Source: Crossaster papposus (taxonomy: Eukaryota; Echinodermata; Asteroidea; Velatida; Solasteridae). Taken from it: a DNA stretch of 64,000 nt. The notes below the pieces were generated by a model. That model searched no databases, was not told the DNA's origin, and saw only the letters and a program-made list of their open reading frames with translations. Where the stretch lies: assembly GCA_037893245.1 (NCBI GenBank), contig JBAIAA010000020.1, forward strand, positions 62,001-126,000. Direction: 5' to 3'. Below are positions 44,715-54,085 of the stretch, in pieces. Made by a program: the position numbers and the translations under genes. Numbering within the stretch: position 1 is the first letter of the stretch; every line of letters begins with the position of its first letter.

Positions 44715-45480
44715 TAGGTTTTGTACACGTTTTTCTTCAGACTATTGACTTTGACATTTTGGTGAATCCGACCTACTTGAAACTTAGTATACACTTAGAA
44801 CCCCACTCCCAGATGTCCCTGAAAGAAATTCGGCACGATTGCGTCTTTCAAGGTCACGTGACGTGACGTTAAAGGTGCAACTTTTTTCCCATAAGGTTTG
44901 TACACGTTTTTCTTCAGACTATTGATTTTGACACTTTCGTAAATTTGATCGACTTGAGACTTGGCACACACCTCGACCACCATCCCCAGGAGGGCCAAGG
45001 GAAAAATCGTCATGATGACGTTATCGTAGGTCATGTGACGTCACATTAAAGGTGCAGTTTTGAGGCCCCTCTATCTCTGGAAGTACAGGCCCGATTGGGG
45101 TCAAACTTGGTATGCAAGTATTCCAGGATGTGTTATAGACGAACATCAGGGTGACGTCATGATGACATCATCGTGGGTCATGTGACGTCACATTAAATGT
45201 GTAGTTTTTAAGACCCTCTATCTCTGGAAGTACAAGTCCAATTAGGGTCAAACTTGGTATACAAGTATTCCAGGATGTGTTATAAACGAAAATTAAGATG
45301 ACATTGTGATGATATCATCGGATGTCATGTGACGTCACATTAAAGGTTTAATTTTCCCCATAGGATTTGTACACGGTTTTTTTCAACCAATATATCTTTG
45401 GCACTAAATTTGATCGACTTTAGACTTGGCACACACTTAGACCACCACCCAAATATTAAAAGTCATTTTAGACAGTATGC
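44715..45480. repeat. degenerate tandem repeats of about 140-160 bp
   Basis: Recurrent blocks are CCCATAGGTTTTGTACACG, GTCATGTGACGTCACATTAA and CTCTATCTCTGGAAGTACA. They appear two to four times each in the same order, with some units partial. No coding capacity is seen. Confidence 0.65.
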
Positions 45481-46260
45481 GAAACAGCTCTGTGTTTGTC
45501 CACAAACACATTTCTAGTTTTAAGTTTGTTTTATGTGGAGTGCAATATAATAAATATTACTATGAGGTGAACAAACTGTTGGAAATGGAAAATATTTTAT
45601 TCTTCACCCCATAGGAATCTTCTTTCTATTGCATGACATTCGCTTTGCAGTTTCAACTCAACAAGTTTCCCATTTTGACGTGTGAAATAATGAGTATACA
45701 AGAGACAGATCATACTTTGGCATTTTTATTTATTCTCAACAAACGTTAGATGCCACAACATGTCCATGTATATTTTCACTATTTATCCAACATTCTTGCT
45801 CTTTTTATATGCCCCCAGTTGTCCATTCATTACACATGTATTACAAAGTGGCTTATTCGTGCATCTCATAGCAGGGTCACATGTAGACCCAATAATTGGG
45901 GCGTTTTCACTCCTTTTTTTAATTTTGGATTTTGTCTGTTGTTCTAATGCCCCAACAGTTTATTAGCATATTGCCAATAAAAAAAATGAATTGGGAACAC
46001 AAAAGTTGCCCAAAACATGCCAAATACTTGACAAAATATCTTGGAAAGCGCATACTGGCTTCTATACATGTTAAGGAAGAACTGTTAGGGCTTCCATGAT
46101 ACTCACAATTATTTGGGGTTGAAAATCCGAGCAATTTCGACCAGCTTTTCAAAACACTGTTTTCAAATGATTCAGGAAAATTTCTCATGTATAAACTCTA
46201 TGGACGTCCAGACGGCACCCGACTCACATAAAGAGCACACTATGCGAAGACGGGGGACGC
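45481..46260. other. unassigned stretch
   Basis: AT-rich; no gene recognised. Confidence 0.45.
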
Positions 46261-46379
46261 GACAATGGCTTTTCGAGCGACTACAGCAACTGTTTTGTGG
46301 TGCAGGAATTCCAGCCTGATGCAGGCCTGCACTCTTGCACCACAAAACAGTCGTTGTGGTCGCTCGAAAAGCCATTGTC
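46261..46379. repeat. hairpin with 43-bp arms before the truncated gene copy
   Basis: GACAATGGCTTTTCGAGCGA... at 46261-46303 pairs with 46336-46379 with one or two mismatches. It lies directly next to the break in the following gene copy. Confidence 0.75.
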
Positions 46380-46382
46380 TAC

Positions 46383-46618
46383 GCATTCAAATTTTGTTAA
46401 TGGAAAACAAACCAATCTTTTGGAGAATATACCTTTATCGGGCGATGCAGCTCGTTCAAACAATCCCCAAGATCCTATTTACGTCAAATACGACAATTCT
46501 TCGAAAGAGTTAGTAGCCGATAAAATAAACAGCCTCACGTTTTCGTAAAAAAACGGTCTTGGTGAGATAATCGATAATAGAGGTAAAGATATAATTGTAA
46601 ACGTAAAAATATTTTAGT
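46383..46618 (+). pseudogene. 3' end of a first copy of the virion-like gene
   Basis: The codons from FVNGKQTNLLENIPL through CDAARSNNPQDPIY-type text (here GDAARSNNPQDPIY) to KIF-stop match the last 70 residues of the intact gene 13 bases downstream. One TAA lies after NSLTFS. The 5' part is missing, replaced by the hairpin. It is a tandem gene duplication with one copy broken. Confidence 0.75.
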
Positions 46619-46630
46619 TACTTTTGTAAA

Positions 46631-47302
46631 ATGCAGTCTCATACGTTCGTCATGACAGATAACGAGAAGACCTTTGAACTATCGCGACCTATGGATAACG
46701 TCGGGGGTGACCGTCGCATGAAGTTAAACAACTTTGTGTTAGACTTAGGTTTTTATAACCTCGAAAAAAAAGCGTCGATAATTTGGGAGAGTTTTACGGG
46801 TGATATCGATGATCTGACGCCTCTTCAAATTTCCGATCGTGAAAAAATTGATATTCCTCCGGATAGGTGGAATCTTCATTCTTTTGAATATCGTATAAAA
46901 GATTTTCACGATATATCTATAGAGTCCTTATCCGATGAACTGTTTTATATATCCATTCCCGACCAAAATCGCATAAAACTATCGAGTAATCTATCTAAAC
47001 TTTTAGGTTTACCCAGGGGTTGGCTCATTGGTGGTAGTAATTATTATGAAAAATTTAGCCTAAATCTTTACAGCGCGGTCTTTTTACAAACTAACCTGTT
47101 GGAGAGTATACCCGTACACTGTGATGCTGCTCGTTCAAACAATCCTCAAGATCCAATTTATATCAACTACATGTATAACAAGTGTTCGAAAGAGTTGGTA
47201 GCTGGCAAAATAAAAAGCCTCACGTTTTTGTTGAAAAACGGTCTTGGCCAGATAATCAATAATAGAGATAAAGAGATAATTTTTTACGTAGAAATATTTT
47301 AG
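46631..47302 (+). CDS. virion-like protein of the virus-like element (intact, 223 codons)
   Basis: The frame is complete from ATG (MQSHTFVMTDNEKTFELS) to TAG. The layout is a start with alternating beta-type text, LGFYNLEKKASI, a central KIDIPPDRWNLHSFEYRI, a KLLGLPRGW motif and a C-terminal SLTFLLKNGLGQI...IIFYVEIF. This resembles a family of about 230 residues that I recall in Polinton-like elements, perhaps a single-jelly-roll penton or minor capsid protein. That role is inference. It is the only gene of the element with no visible break. Confidence 0.6.
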   Translation: MQSHTFVMTDNEKTFELSRPMDNVGGDRRMKLNNFVLDLGFYNLEKKASIIWESFTGDIDDLTPLQISDREKIDIPPDRWNLHSFEYRIKDFHDISIESLSDELFYISIPDQNRIKLSSNLSKLLGLPRGWLIGGSNYYEKFSLNLYSAVFLQTNLLESIPVHCDAARSNNPQDPIYINYMYNKCSKELVAGKIKSLTFLLKNGLGQIINNRDKEIIFYVEIF

Positions 47303-47346
47303 TTACTCTTTTAAAAGTAGAAATATTTTAGTTTTGTCTTAATAAA

Positions 47347-48020
47347 ATGACGACTAGTATTTACCCCGATCTAAAAAGTACCATCGAAGATGATGATAGT
47401 ACGAGGGTGTTTCGATTGCAAAAGATCAAAAAAGATATATTGACGCAACGAGAACAGCGAAGTTAATTACGACATTGTCTACTACGGAAACGCTAGCCGA
47501 GATGGGTGGTGTGATTTGTGGGGGTTTTGGAATCACGGCTATAAGCGGTGCCATCAAGTCACCCGTTGGTTTTGCGTTAGAGGGAGTAGCCTTGAGTTTT
47601 GGTTGCGCCGCGTTCGTATTAAAATATTTTAGCAAACGATTTAGACGTAAAGTTAAAAAACACGATGAGATTAGAGTCTTGGTTGAGGCTAAACTCAACA
47701 GCGTAAGAGATCTTATTTCTCAAGCTATTACAGATGGCGATATATCCCACGAAGAGTACGCTTTGATATTAAAGGAATTGAGGCAATTTAACGATATGAA
47801 AGAGGCTATCAGGTCCGGCAGCAAGCTGTCGAAAAAAAAGGATTCGAGCGGTATGGAATCCGAGATAAAAAGACGCGTGGAAGAGTTGGTGTCTAAAATC
47901 TTATCGAAAAACTTACAGCTTCGCGATAAATACAAATTATTTCGATCGACCTCCTCCTTACGCGTCGGCGCCACCTTTAGACTCGTTTTAAATTGCGGTG
48001 ATATGAGATCAAAGTTTTAA
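47347..48020 (+). pseudogene. virus-like element gene H (membrane plus coiled helix), one frameshift
   Basis: It starts MTTSIYPDLKSTIEDDD, then RVFRLQKIKKDI. It shifts frame near 47461 and continues with a Gly-rich hydrophobic segment (GGVICGGFGITAISGAI...) and a helical region (KVKKHDEIRVLVEAKLN, then DGDISHEEYALILKEL). The YPDL start, hydrophobic hairpin and EAKLN...ISHEE pattern recall a recurrent gene of similar elements. The function is unknown; the EF-hand-like DGDISHEE is short and not a full calcium site. Confidence 0.6.
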
Positions 48021-48047
48021 AAAAGACAAACTGTCTTTTTTTTTTTT
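48017..48047. terminator. A/T-tailed hairpin at the end of gene H
   Basis: AAAAAAGACA pairs with TGTCTTTTTT around three bases and runs into a long T tract, overlapping the stop codon of gene H. It is the same design as at 40571-40620, and the last feature attributable to the virus-like element. Confidence 0.6.
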
Positions 48048-48278
48048 GTGGGGTGACGATTGAACAAAATTGGGCTGTTCTAGAAGCGGCCATTTCCATA
48101 CTACTTCCGAGAAAACAATACTCTAACATCTGAGTCACAATTTGTCAGGTAAGGAAACCAGAATAGCGGCTAAAAAGTCAATTTTTTTCTTCCAATGATA
48201 GTCAGCCGACCATCGTCGGAAATTGATACAAAAACAATACACTTTTTGTTTAAATGACCACACCATGTGCTTGAGACA

Positions 48279-48511
48279 TTAACCAGTTCGCGTCGGATGA
48301 CGAATATAAACGCCAAGTTTTCCCCAGATTCAAAACGGATGACGCATAAACACGCCACGAGAAAGGCCGGAAATGTCTGTCAGCAGCGAGCAAGGCTGGA
48401 AATGTGTGGGTGTGCTTCCCGGCCTGAACCTGCCTCGGATCGAGTTTCGTTAAAAATAATCATGCCCCTCGGCTCGGTGATGTTAAAATAATCCCGGCGC
48501 GAACTGGTTAA
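48279..48511 (+). repeat. TTAA-flanked MITE family R1, full copy
   Basis: TTAA-CCAGTTCGCGTCGG at the left and CCGGCGCGAACTGG-TTAA at the right form the terminal repeats. The interior includes GATGACGCATAAACACG and AGCAGCGAGCAAGGC. Confidence 0.82.
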
Positions 48512-48678
48512 CTAAGGTATTTCATAATAATTTGGTAGTTCTGTGTTTTGATGTTTGTTGTATTTTTATCTTTAATCTTTACAACCAAATCAAACAAATG
48601 CTTGTTCTTTAGATTTTGTTGAATTGGAGTACTCATACCATTTTTTTCTTCTCTGCGTTATCTTTTTTTGCAATGCAG

Positions 48679-48894
48679 CACAAACTGACGTCAGCGGGCC
48701 CTGCTTGCCTCGCTTCTACTGCAACGAGTCCTCGACCCGCCCGGACCAGTCCATTTGTCCTGAGGGGTACTTCTGCCAGGGGACCACGTTTAACCCCGAC
48801 CCGTGTCCAAGTGGAACATTCTCTAACGTCACTGGTCTGGCCGTTGCTTCGGAATGCCCGGATTGCACACCTTGGTTCTACTGTGAAGGAACTG
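48679..48894 (+). CDS. exon of cysteine-rich gene (intact), first after the virus-like insertion
   Basis: Acceptor TGCAATGCAG and donor ACTG|GTAAAT bound 216 nt, phase 1-1, open throughout. It encodes GPCLPRFYCNESS, CPEGYFCQGTTF, CPSGTFSNVTGL and CTPWFYCEGTG. The incoming phase fits the exon at 16230-16380, so the host frame survives across the 32-kb intron at this point. Confidence 0.8.
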
Positions 48895-49046
48895 GTAAAT
48901 CTCCCTTTCCCCTCCCTCCAAAAAAGATCGTTGTAGAGCTGTGCATAGGGACCCGGTATTTGAGCAGATTCCAGGTGGACCGATCCGGCCTGTCAATCGA
49001 ACAGAACGCTTTGACCAAATAGATTACAATTTTTGGTCAAGTGACT

Positions 49047-49257
49047 TCAACCAGTTCGTGCCGGATGACGTATTTAAATGCAAAGTTTTTTTCCAGATTT
49101 GAAACGGATGACACATAAACGCCAAGAGCAAGGCCAGAAATGCCTGTCAGCAGCGAGCAAGGCCGGAAATGCGTGGGTGTGCTTCCCAGTGCTATCGGCC
49201 TGAACCTGCCTCGGATCGAGTTTCGTTAAAAATAATCCCGCGCGTCAGCAAAAGTTG
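49047..49257 (+). repeat. TTAA-flanked MITE family R1, right end lost
   Basis: It starts CAACCAGTTCGTGCCGGATG and follows the R1 order to GTTAAAAATAATCCCGCGCG, where it stops short of the terminal repeat. Confidence 0.7.
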
Positions 49258-49282
49258 CTACAGTCGTAGTCCGCATGCATAA

Positions 49283-49400
49283 CCTCGGTCAAACTCGTTC
49301 AAACTCGTTCAAACTCGTTCAAACTCGTTCAAACTCGCTCAAACTCGCTCAAACTCGTTCAAACTCGCTCAAACTCGTTGAAACTAGTTCAAACTCGTTC
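49283..49400. repeat. 10-bp minisatellite (TCAAACTCGT)
   Basis: Eleven or so units of TCAAACTCG(T/C) in tandem. Confidence 0.85.
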
Positions 49401-49614
49401 ACATGCGCTGTAAAAAAGTGTACACAAACAAAATGGCTTTGATATGACCAGGCATTATTTTCAATCAAAATGCGGCTGTACTTTGTCTATATCGAATGGG
49501 GAGTTTAAGAAATGTTCTAACATATGCAGTCATTCCATGTAAATCAGAACCAGTACTGGATACAAAACATACTAGAACAAAATACCACCTTTTTTATTTC
49601 TGTTTAAAAAGACG

Positions 49615-49760
49615 CTGGTTAAAAACGAAGGCAAATTTTCTTGCTTTTTTTTGTTGGCATCCATTATTGTAAAACTAGGTCAGTTAAATAATATTTACTA
49701 TAAAATACAGCCCCCCAAATCCATCCATTCCTGACAATTCAAACAATTATTAATGGGACT
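49615..49760 (-). repeat. F2 MITE fragment, reverse orientation
   Basis: The reverse complement reads AATGGATGGATTTGGGG and TATTTTATAGTAAATATTAT as in the F2 family. Both termini are missing or diverged. Confidence 0.55.
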
Positions 49761-49896
49761 GATTAAAACAAAGAGATTTAGATATTTACACAGATGTGCA
49801 TATTACTGAAATATTAAACAGTTTGCGGCAGGATAATTTTGACATTGACCATCCCCAGGTGCAAGATTATTGTTTACGAACCTCGATCTGCGTCGG

Positions 49897-50040
49897 GTTT
49901 AGGCCGGCACCTGTGGGTAGCACACCTTTATATTTGTGGCCTCGCTCGCTGTGAGCTGGTCGCCGACAAATAATTCCGGCCTTGCTCCTAATGTGTTTAT
50001 CCGTCAACAGTTTTAAATTCCGAAAAAAATGGTTAAATGT
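49897..50040 (-). repeat. R1 MITE, diverged reverse copy
   Basis: CCTCGCTCGCTG, CCGGCCTTGCTC and TGTGTTTATCCGTC keep the R1 order in reverse, ending TGGTTAA. Confidence 0.45.
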
Positions 50041-50089
50041 TGTGATTGTGAAAATAATTAACAAATCAATATTTCTACCTCCTTTGCAG

Positions 50090-50274
50090 CCAATATGCAG
50101 GTGACAGGTCCCTGTGACCCTAGCTACTATTGCCCCGCTGGGTCCAGCACACACACCCAGGTGATTTGCCCGGGGGCAAACACTGCCCTCAACAGAGCGC
50201 CGAGCCCCAGGATTGCCCGGCCGGCACCTATGTGGACTATCAGGGCGCTGCAGAGTGTTCCGTCTGCCCAGAAG
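50090..50274 (+). pseudogene. exon of cysteine-rich gene with frameshift
   Basis: Acceptor CCTTTGCAG and donor GAAG|GTAATT are good and both phase 1, but the length is 185 nt. The first half encodes GPCDPSYYCPAGSS. The second half reads KHCPQQSAEPQDCPAGTY and CSVCPEG in another frame. The shift lies in or near a G run at about 50171-50175, a place where a homopolymer error is as likely as a mutation. Confidence 0.7.
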
Positions 50275-50957
50275 GTAATTTACAAAATCTTTGATTCGTT
50301 CTTGAGCTTCAACTTCAGGCTTTACAATCATGATTTTTATCCTCTGACTAAACGGACTTAAATGTTTTGCTGTAGATACTCCAAATGTTGTCACACAATG
50401 GCAATGCTTGGTATACTTCTATTGGATCTGAAGCAAGGATAAAACCCAAGTTTTGTAAATGTCCATTGTGTGGCGATTGTGTACGAGCCCCGCTCTTATA
50501 AGAGAGAAAAATCCACTTTCGACTTGCCAAACTAGATTGCAACATTAAAAACTGAAGTTATGTCATCGATAGAAGGGCAGGGTTTTTAATTGTTCTAGCT
50601 AACGATGCACATAGACAAGACAGTTTTTTTATTTTTTATTTTGCCGTTATTTTGTTGAGGGATTTTGCGCGTATAAATACGTCAGGTGGTCGCACGACGC
50701 CCACTTGTGAATTAAAATCAGAATGCGCGTTTGCGTAACATCATTCGCGTAACATAGAAGTGCTGACATGACATCAGCACTTTATCTCGAATAACCTTTC
50801 ACCTTGACACTTTGAGGTACCGAATTAGTTTATTCTTGGCTAATGCAATGGGAGTTAGCTATGGAGTTCAGCTGCTCCGATTCCTTACCACATGTGTATT
50901 ATAAAAAGCAAAAGCCATTTGGATTTAATTTGCGACACCATTTTTGTCCATTGTGTA
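50275..50957. other. intron
   Basis: Nothing recognisable apart from T/A-rich tracts. Confidence 0.5.
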
Positions 50958-51165
50958 ATTGTAAGCTATAGCCAAGTAATTCAGAAGCAGCTGCTTCCAT
51001 TGGGGCATGTACACTTGTAAGCCATAACCAAGTAATTAAGAAGCAGCTGGTTCCATTGGGGCATGTGTAATTGTAAGCCATATCCAAGTAATTCAGAAGC
51101 AGCTGCTTCCATTGGGGCATGTACACTTGTAAGCCATAACCAAGTAATTAAGAAGCAGCTGCTTC
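50958..51165. repeat. 57-bp minisatellite, left part (four units)
   Basis: Units read ATTGTAAGCCATAACCAAG - TAATTCAGAAGCAGCTGCTT - CCATTGGGGCATGTG with small changes. The last unit is cut after GCAGCTGCTT, exactly where the LINE tail begins. The same units resume at 58457. Confidence 0.85.
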
Positions 51166-52504
51166 ATCATCATCATCATCATGTTACTTTATTTCCACAC
51201 AACAATATTATATTATATTATGAAATATTTAAACCACTGCAGAATAAGTGTGGATGGGGGCCCCCAAAAAGCAAGCTTGTCGAGTGGGGGCCCCCACTAA
51301 CAAATAAGAGCTAATTACATACATGTAGGACAAATAACAAACAAAAACACGATATACAATTATTGTAGTAGCATATTAGAGAGAAACAAAAAATACTTAT
51401 AACCTGTAGGCCTACTTATAACCTGTTGCCTGTAACCCCGTGAAGCAGAGACATATTTTAATCATCAGTTTGAATATTTATTTAATAATTTAATTTTGTA
51501 CTTGCGTTTAAAAGTACACAGGCTGGAGATAGCTTTGAGAGAGGGGTCAATAGAACCCCACAGCTTGGGGCCTTCATGTTTCACTGTAGCTTTAGCAAGC
51601 TTAGTACGAGCATAAGAACGATGAAATTCCTTGCATTGTCTTGTGGAGTAAGAATGAACTTGTTGATTTTTTGTGAATAGCGAGCAAATGGATTTTGGTA
51701 ATTTAGTGTTACTAAGTTGTTGCATGAAGGAGCCAAGCTGGAGACCGTAAATATCAAAGACTTTCAATGTATTACAATTATAAAAAAGGAGATTACTATG
51801 GTCATTGACATTAACATTGTTAATTATACGTAAAGCCTTCTTCTGTAATTTAAGTATTCTATTAATTTGACCTATACCACTATTTCCCCATGCTAGAATG
51901 CCATATGAAATGTAAGGTAAGACAAGGGTATTATAAAGAACCATTAAAATATCACGGGGAAAAAATTGTTTTAATTTACAAAGAATACCTACATTTCTTG
52001 AAATAACTGTACATATGTAATTGACATGCCGTTTCCATGTGAGTCTGTCGTCGATCATTATGCCCAAAAGTTTAATGCAATTGGTTTTTATAGTTCTAGT
52101 ATTGTCAATGATAATTTCAGGAATTTGATATTGCTTTTTGGTAAATAACATATAATTAGTTTTTTTAACATTAAGGGATAACTTGTTTGCTTTTATCCAA
52201 GACGATATTTTTTCCATTTCACAATTAATTATGTCAAAAAGTACATTCATATCACTATGGCTATAAAATAAATTACTGTCATCAGCAAATAAGATAAAAG
52301 AAAGTACATCACTGATCAGAGGATTGGTCAAAATCATTAATGTAGATTGAAAATAAAAGAGGGCCCAAAATAGAGCCCTGGGGGACACCACAAGAAATAT
52401 TACGAAAAGTAGATTGAATACCAGAAATCGATACAAATTGCTTTGCTGACGATTAGAAAGGTAACTCCTGAACCAATCCAAGGCAACTCCTCTTATTCCA
52501 TAGT
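51166..52504 (-). pseudogene. 5'-truncated LINE, 3' portion with reverse transcriptase
   Basis: The minus strand encodes the reverse transcriptase from YGIRGVALDWFRSYLS through FILFADDSNLF (catalytic FADD near 52280) to the C-terminal RTKLAKATVKHEGPKLWGS... and stops at about 51478. The PQGSxLGP region is shifted in frame near 52380. The 3' tail is a (GAT)n-type short repeat at 51166-51181. The upstream codons (DTVDHEILLFKLKHY) lie at 58400-58456, beyond a 5.9-kb transposon. It is of the CR1/Jockey group and not functional. Confidence 0.82.
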
Positions 52505-52523
52505 CAGTCAGTCCGCAGCGCAC

Positions 52524-54085
52524 TAAAAAGCCGTTCCTTTTATGTGCGATTTATGCATGGCACTTTGTGCGTGACCTCGTTTTTGAATACTTAATGAGCT
52601 GGCGACAACGCCTGGAATTTGGTCCGAAACATCCGTTTTATTCACTGGCTGTCAATATTATGTATATTTTCTTTTGAATAAGGAAACATTTTGTTATATT
52701 ATCAAATCAGATTGGAAATTATATGACATTTAGAGGGTGAAATTGATAACGTAAAAAAAGCTCCCGAATCAACAAATTGACCTTTAAAAAAAGACGGATT
52801 TTGTCCATTTTCTGGCAGCGGCCACAACCCAATTTCACACTGATGTTAAAGATAATTTCATATTCTATCACAAAACTGTATTTTTGGGGTTGATTTTAAC
52901 TTAGTCCAGTCAGGGCGCAGAAAATTATAACGTTCTCAATAAATTAACAAACGGAACATCCCGCCATGACAGTCCATAGTCTTCCTGCGCCCTCATTGGT
53001 CGAAAATGACGTCATGAAAAAAGGCTTCGTGGTAACGTGTAGTTCATGCACATTTTAATACGCAGTTGTTTTTTGTGTATTTTTTTAATTGTAAGCTCAA
53101 GCGAAAAGGATTTATCTGCTATTCAGGTTTTTTTTTCTTTTTAACAGTGGACTGATTAAAAAATAAAAAAATTGCCTGCATAATACAATGTATACAGCCA
53201 AATAAACAAAAAACCAAGCGATAAATAAAGTCGTTGTTTAAAATATATTGATATAAACAATAACATTGATAAATAAACATGTTTACAATATATCTGTATT
53301 GTGAGGTTGGTTTATAAAAGAAACTGCACTTTTTATCTGAAACTTGAATTTTATCGCTTACATTAATATACCCTGTTGATGTTATATGGCTTGAATAAAA
53401 TTGTTAAATTAAACCCTGAAATTGTTAAAACTTATTTTAATTACATCAGCTATTACATGTACATATATACAGATTGAAGAAATGACAACAATTAGGGTTG
53501 GTAATACAATAATAAATGTTTAGCAATTAGGCAAAACATCAACAAAATTATGGCCAACATAGTGAAGATGATAACTACCATCATCTTTGGCATAATGTGC
53601 AAACCATTGGGATTTATTATAAAAGTAAATAAAGTTTGTTTTATCTTTGCTTGATGTTTTTGGCATAGTTTCTTTGGCATTAAATTATTGTAAATGTTAA
53701 ATTACAATGTATACCCGCTTCTAACATTGCAAAAACAAAAGATTAAGACAAAAATTTTGCTAATATAAATGTTAATGCACATAAATGATATCACTGATAA
53801 TAGAAATAATACAATCTGCATTCATAAAGTTATATGCCATTTGTGTCAAATTTACATTGTAGCTCAAAACTTTGTTGGCATAGTTTTGGGCATTAAGTCC
53901 TAGATGATTTGACAAACTGTCCCGACTCGACCAGACTCGGTTTTGATCTGTTTTAGCTGCACTGTGTTTGCACAACACTGACACAAAGTCATGTATATTA
54001 TTTAAAACACTAAAATACAAAAACATTTAAATCTACATGTACAAAGAAGGTGCTGCATATCCACCAGTACATTTAAATCTTCAAC
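52524..54085. other. AT-rich left interior of the 5.9-kb transposon
   Basis: No reading frame of note; T/A-rich with no recognised motif. Confidence 0.55.

Larger units (their letters stand above)
16593..48047. mobile_element. Polinton/Maverick-like virus-like element, degraded and interrupted
   Basis: The combination of a family B DNA polymerase with TDTDS motif, a DD35E integrase, ATPase fragments and several conserved small genes defines a Polinton-like element. From memory, its small genes (those starting at 21416, 39353, 41848, 42517, 42993 and 47347) resemble a set that travels together in cnidarian genomes. I could not verify this. Excluding the 17.2-kb insertion, the element is about 14.2 kb, a normal Polinton size. 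Nearly all genes have stops or frameshifts, so it is a fossil copy. Confidence 0.78.

Noticed and set aside
44795..45034. Minus-strand 79-codon frame
   Set aside because: It lies wholly in the degenerate GTGACGTCAC repeat block and has no recognisable motif.
16593..48047. Reassigned stop codons in the virus-like element
   Set aside because: All three stop codons appear and frameshifts are frequent, which fits decay, not recoding.
16381..48279. Terminal inverted repeats of the virus-like element
   Set aside because: I compared the flanks at about 16.4-16.6 and 48.0-48.3 kb by eye and saw no convincing inverted match or 6-bp duplication. The ends are left undefined.
49867..50394. 175-codon minus-strand frame opposite the exon at 50090
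   Set aside because: It is the mirror of a cysteine-rich exon and R1 repeat text. The plus strand has splice sites and the module.
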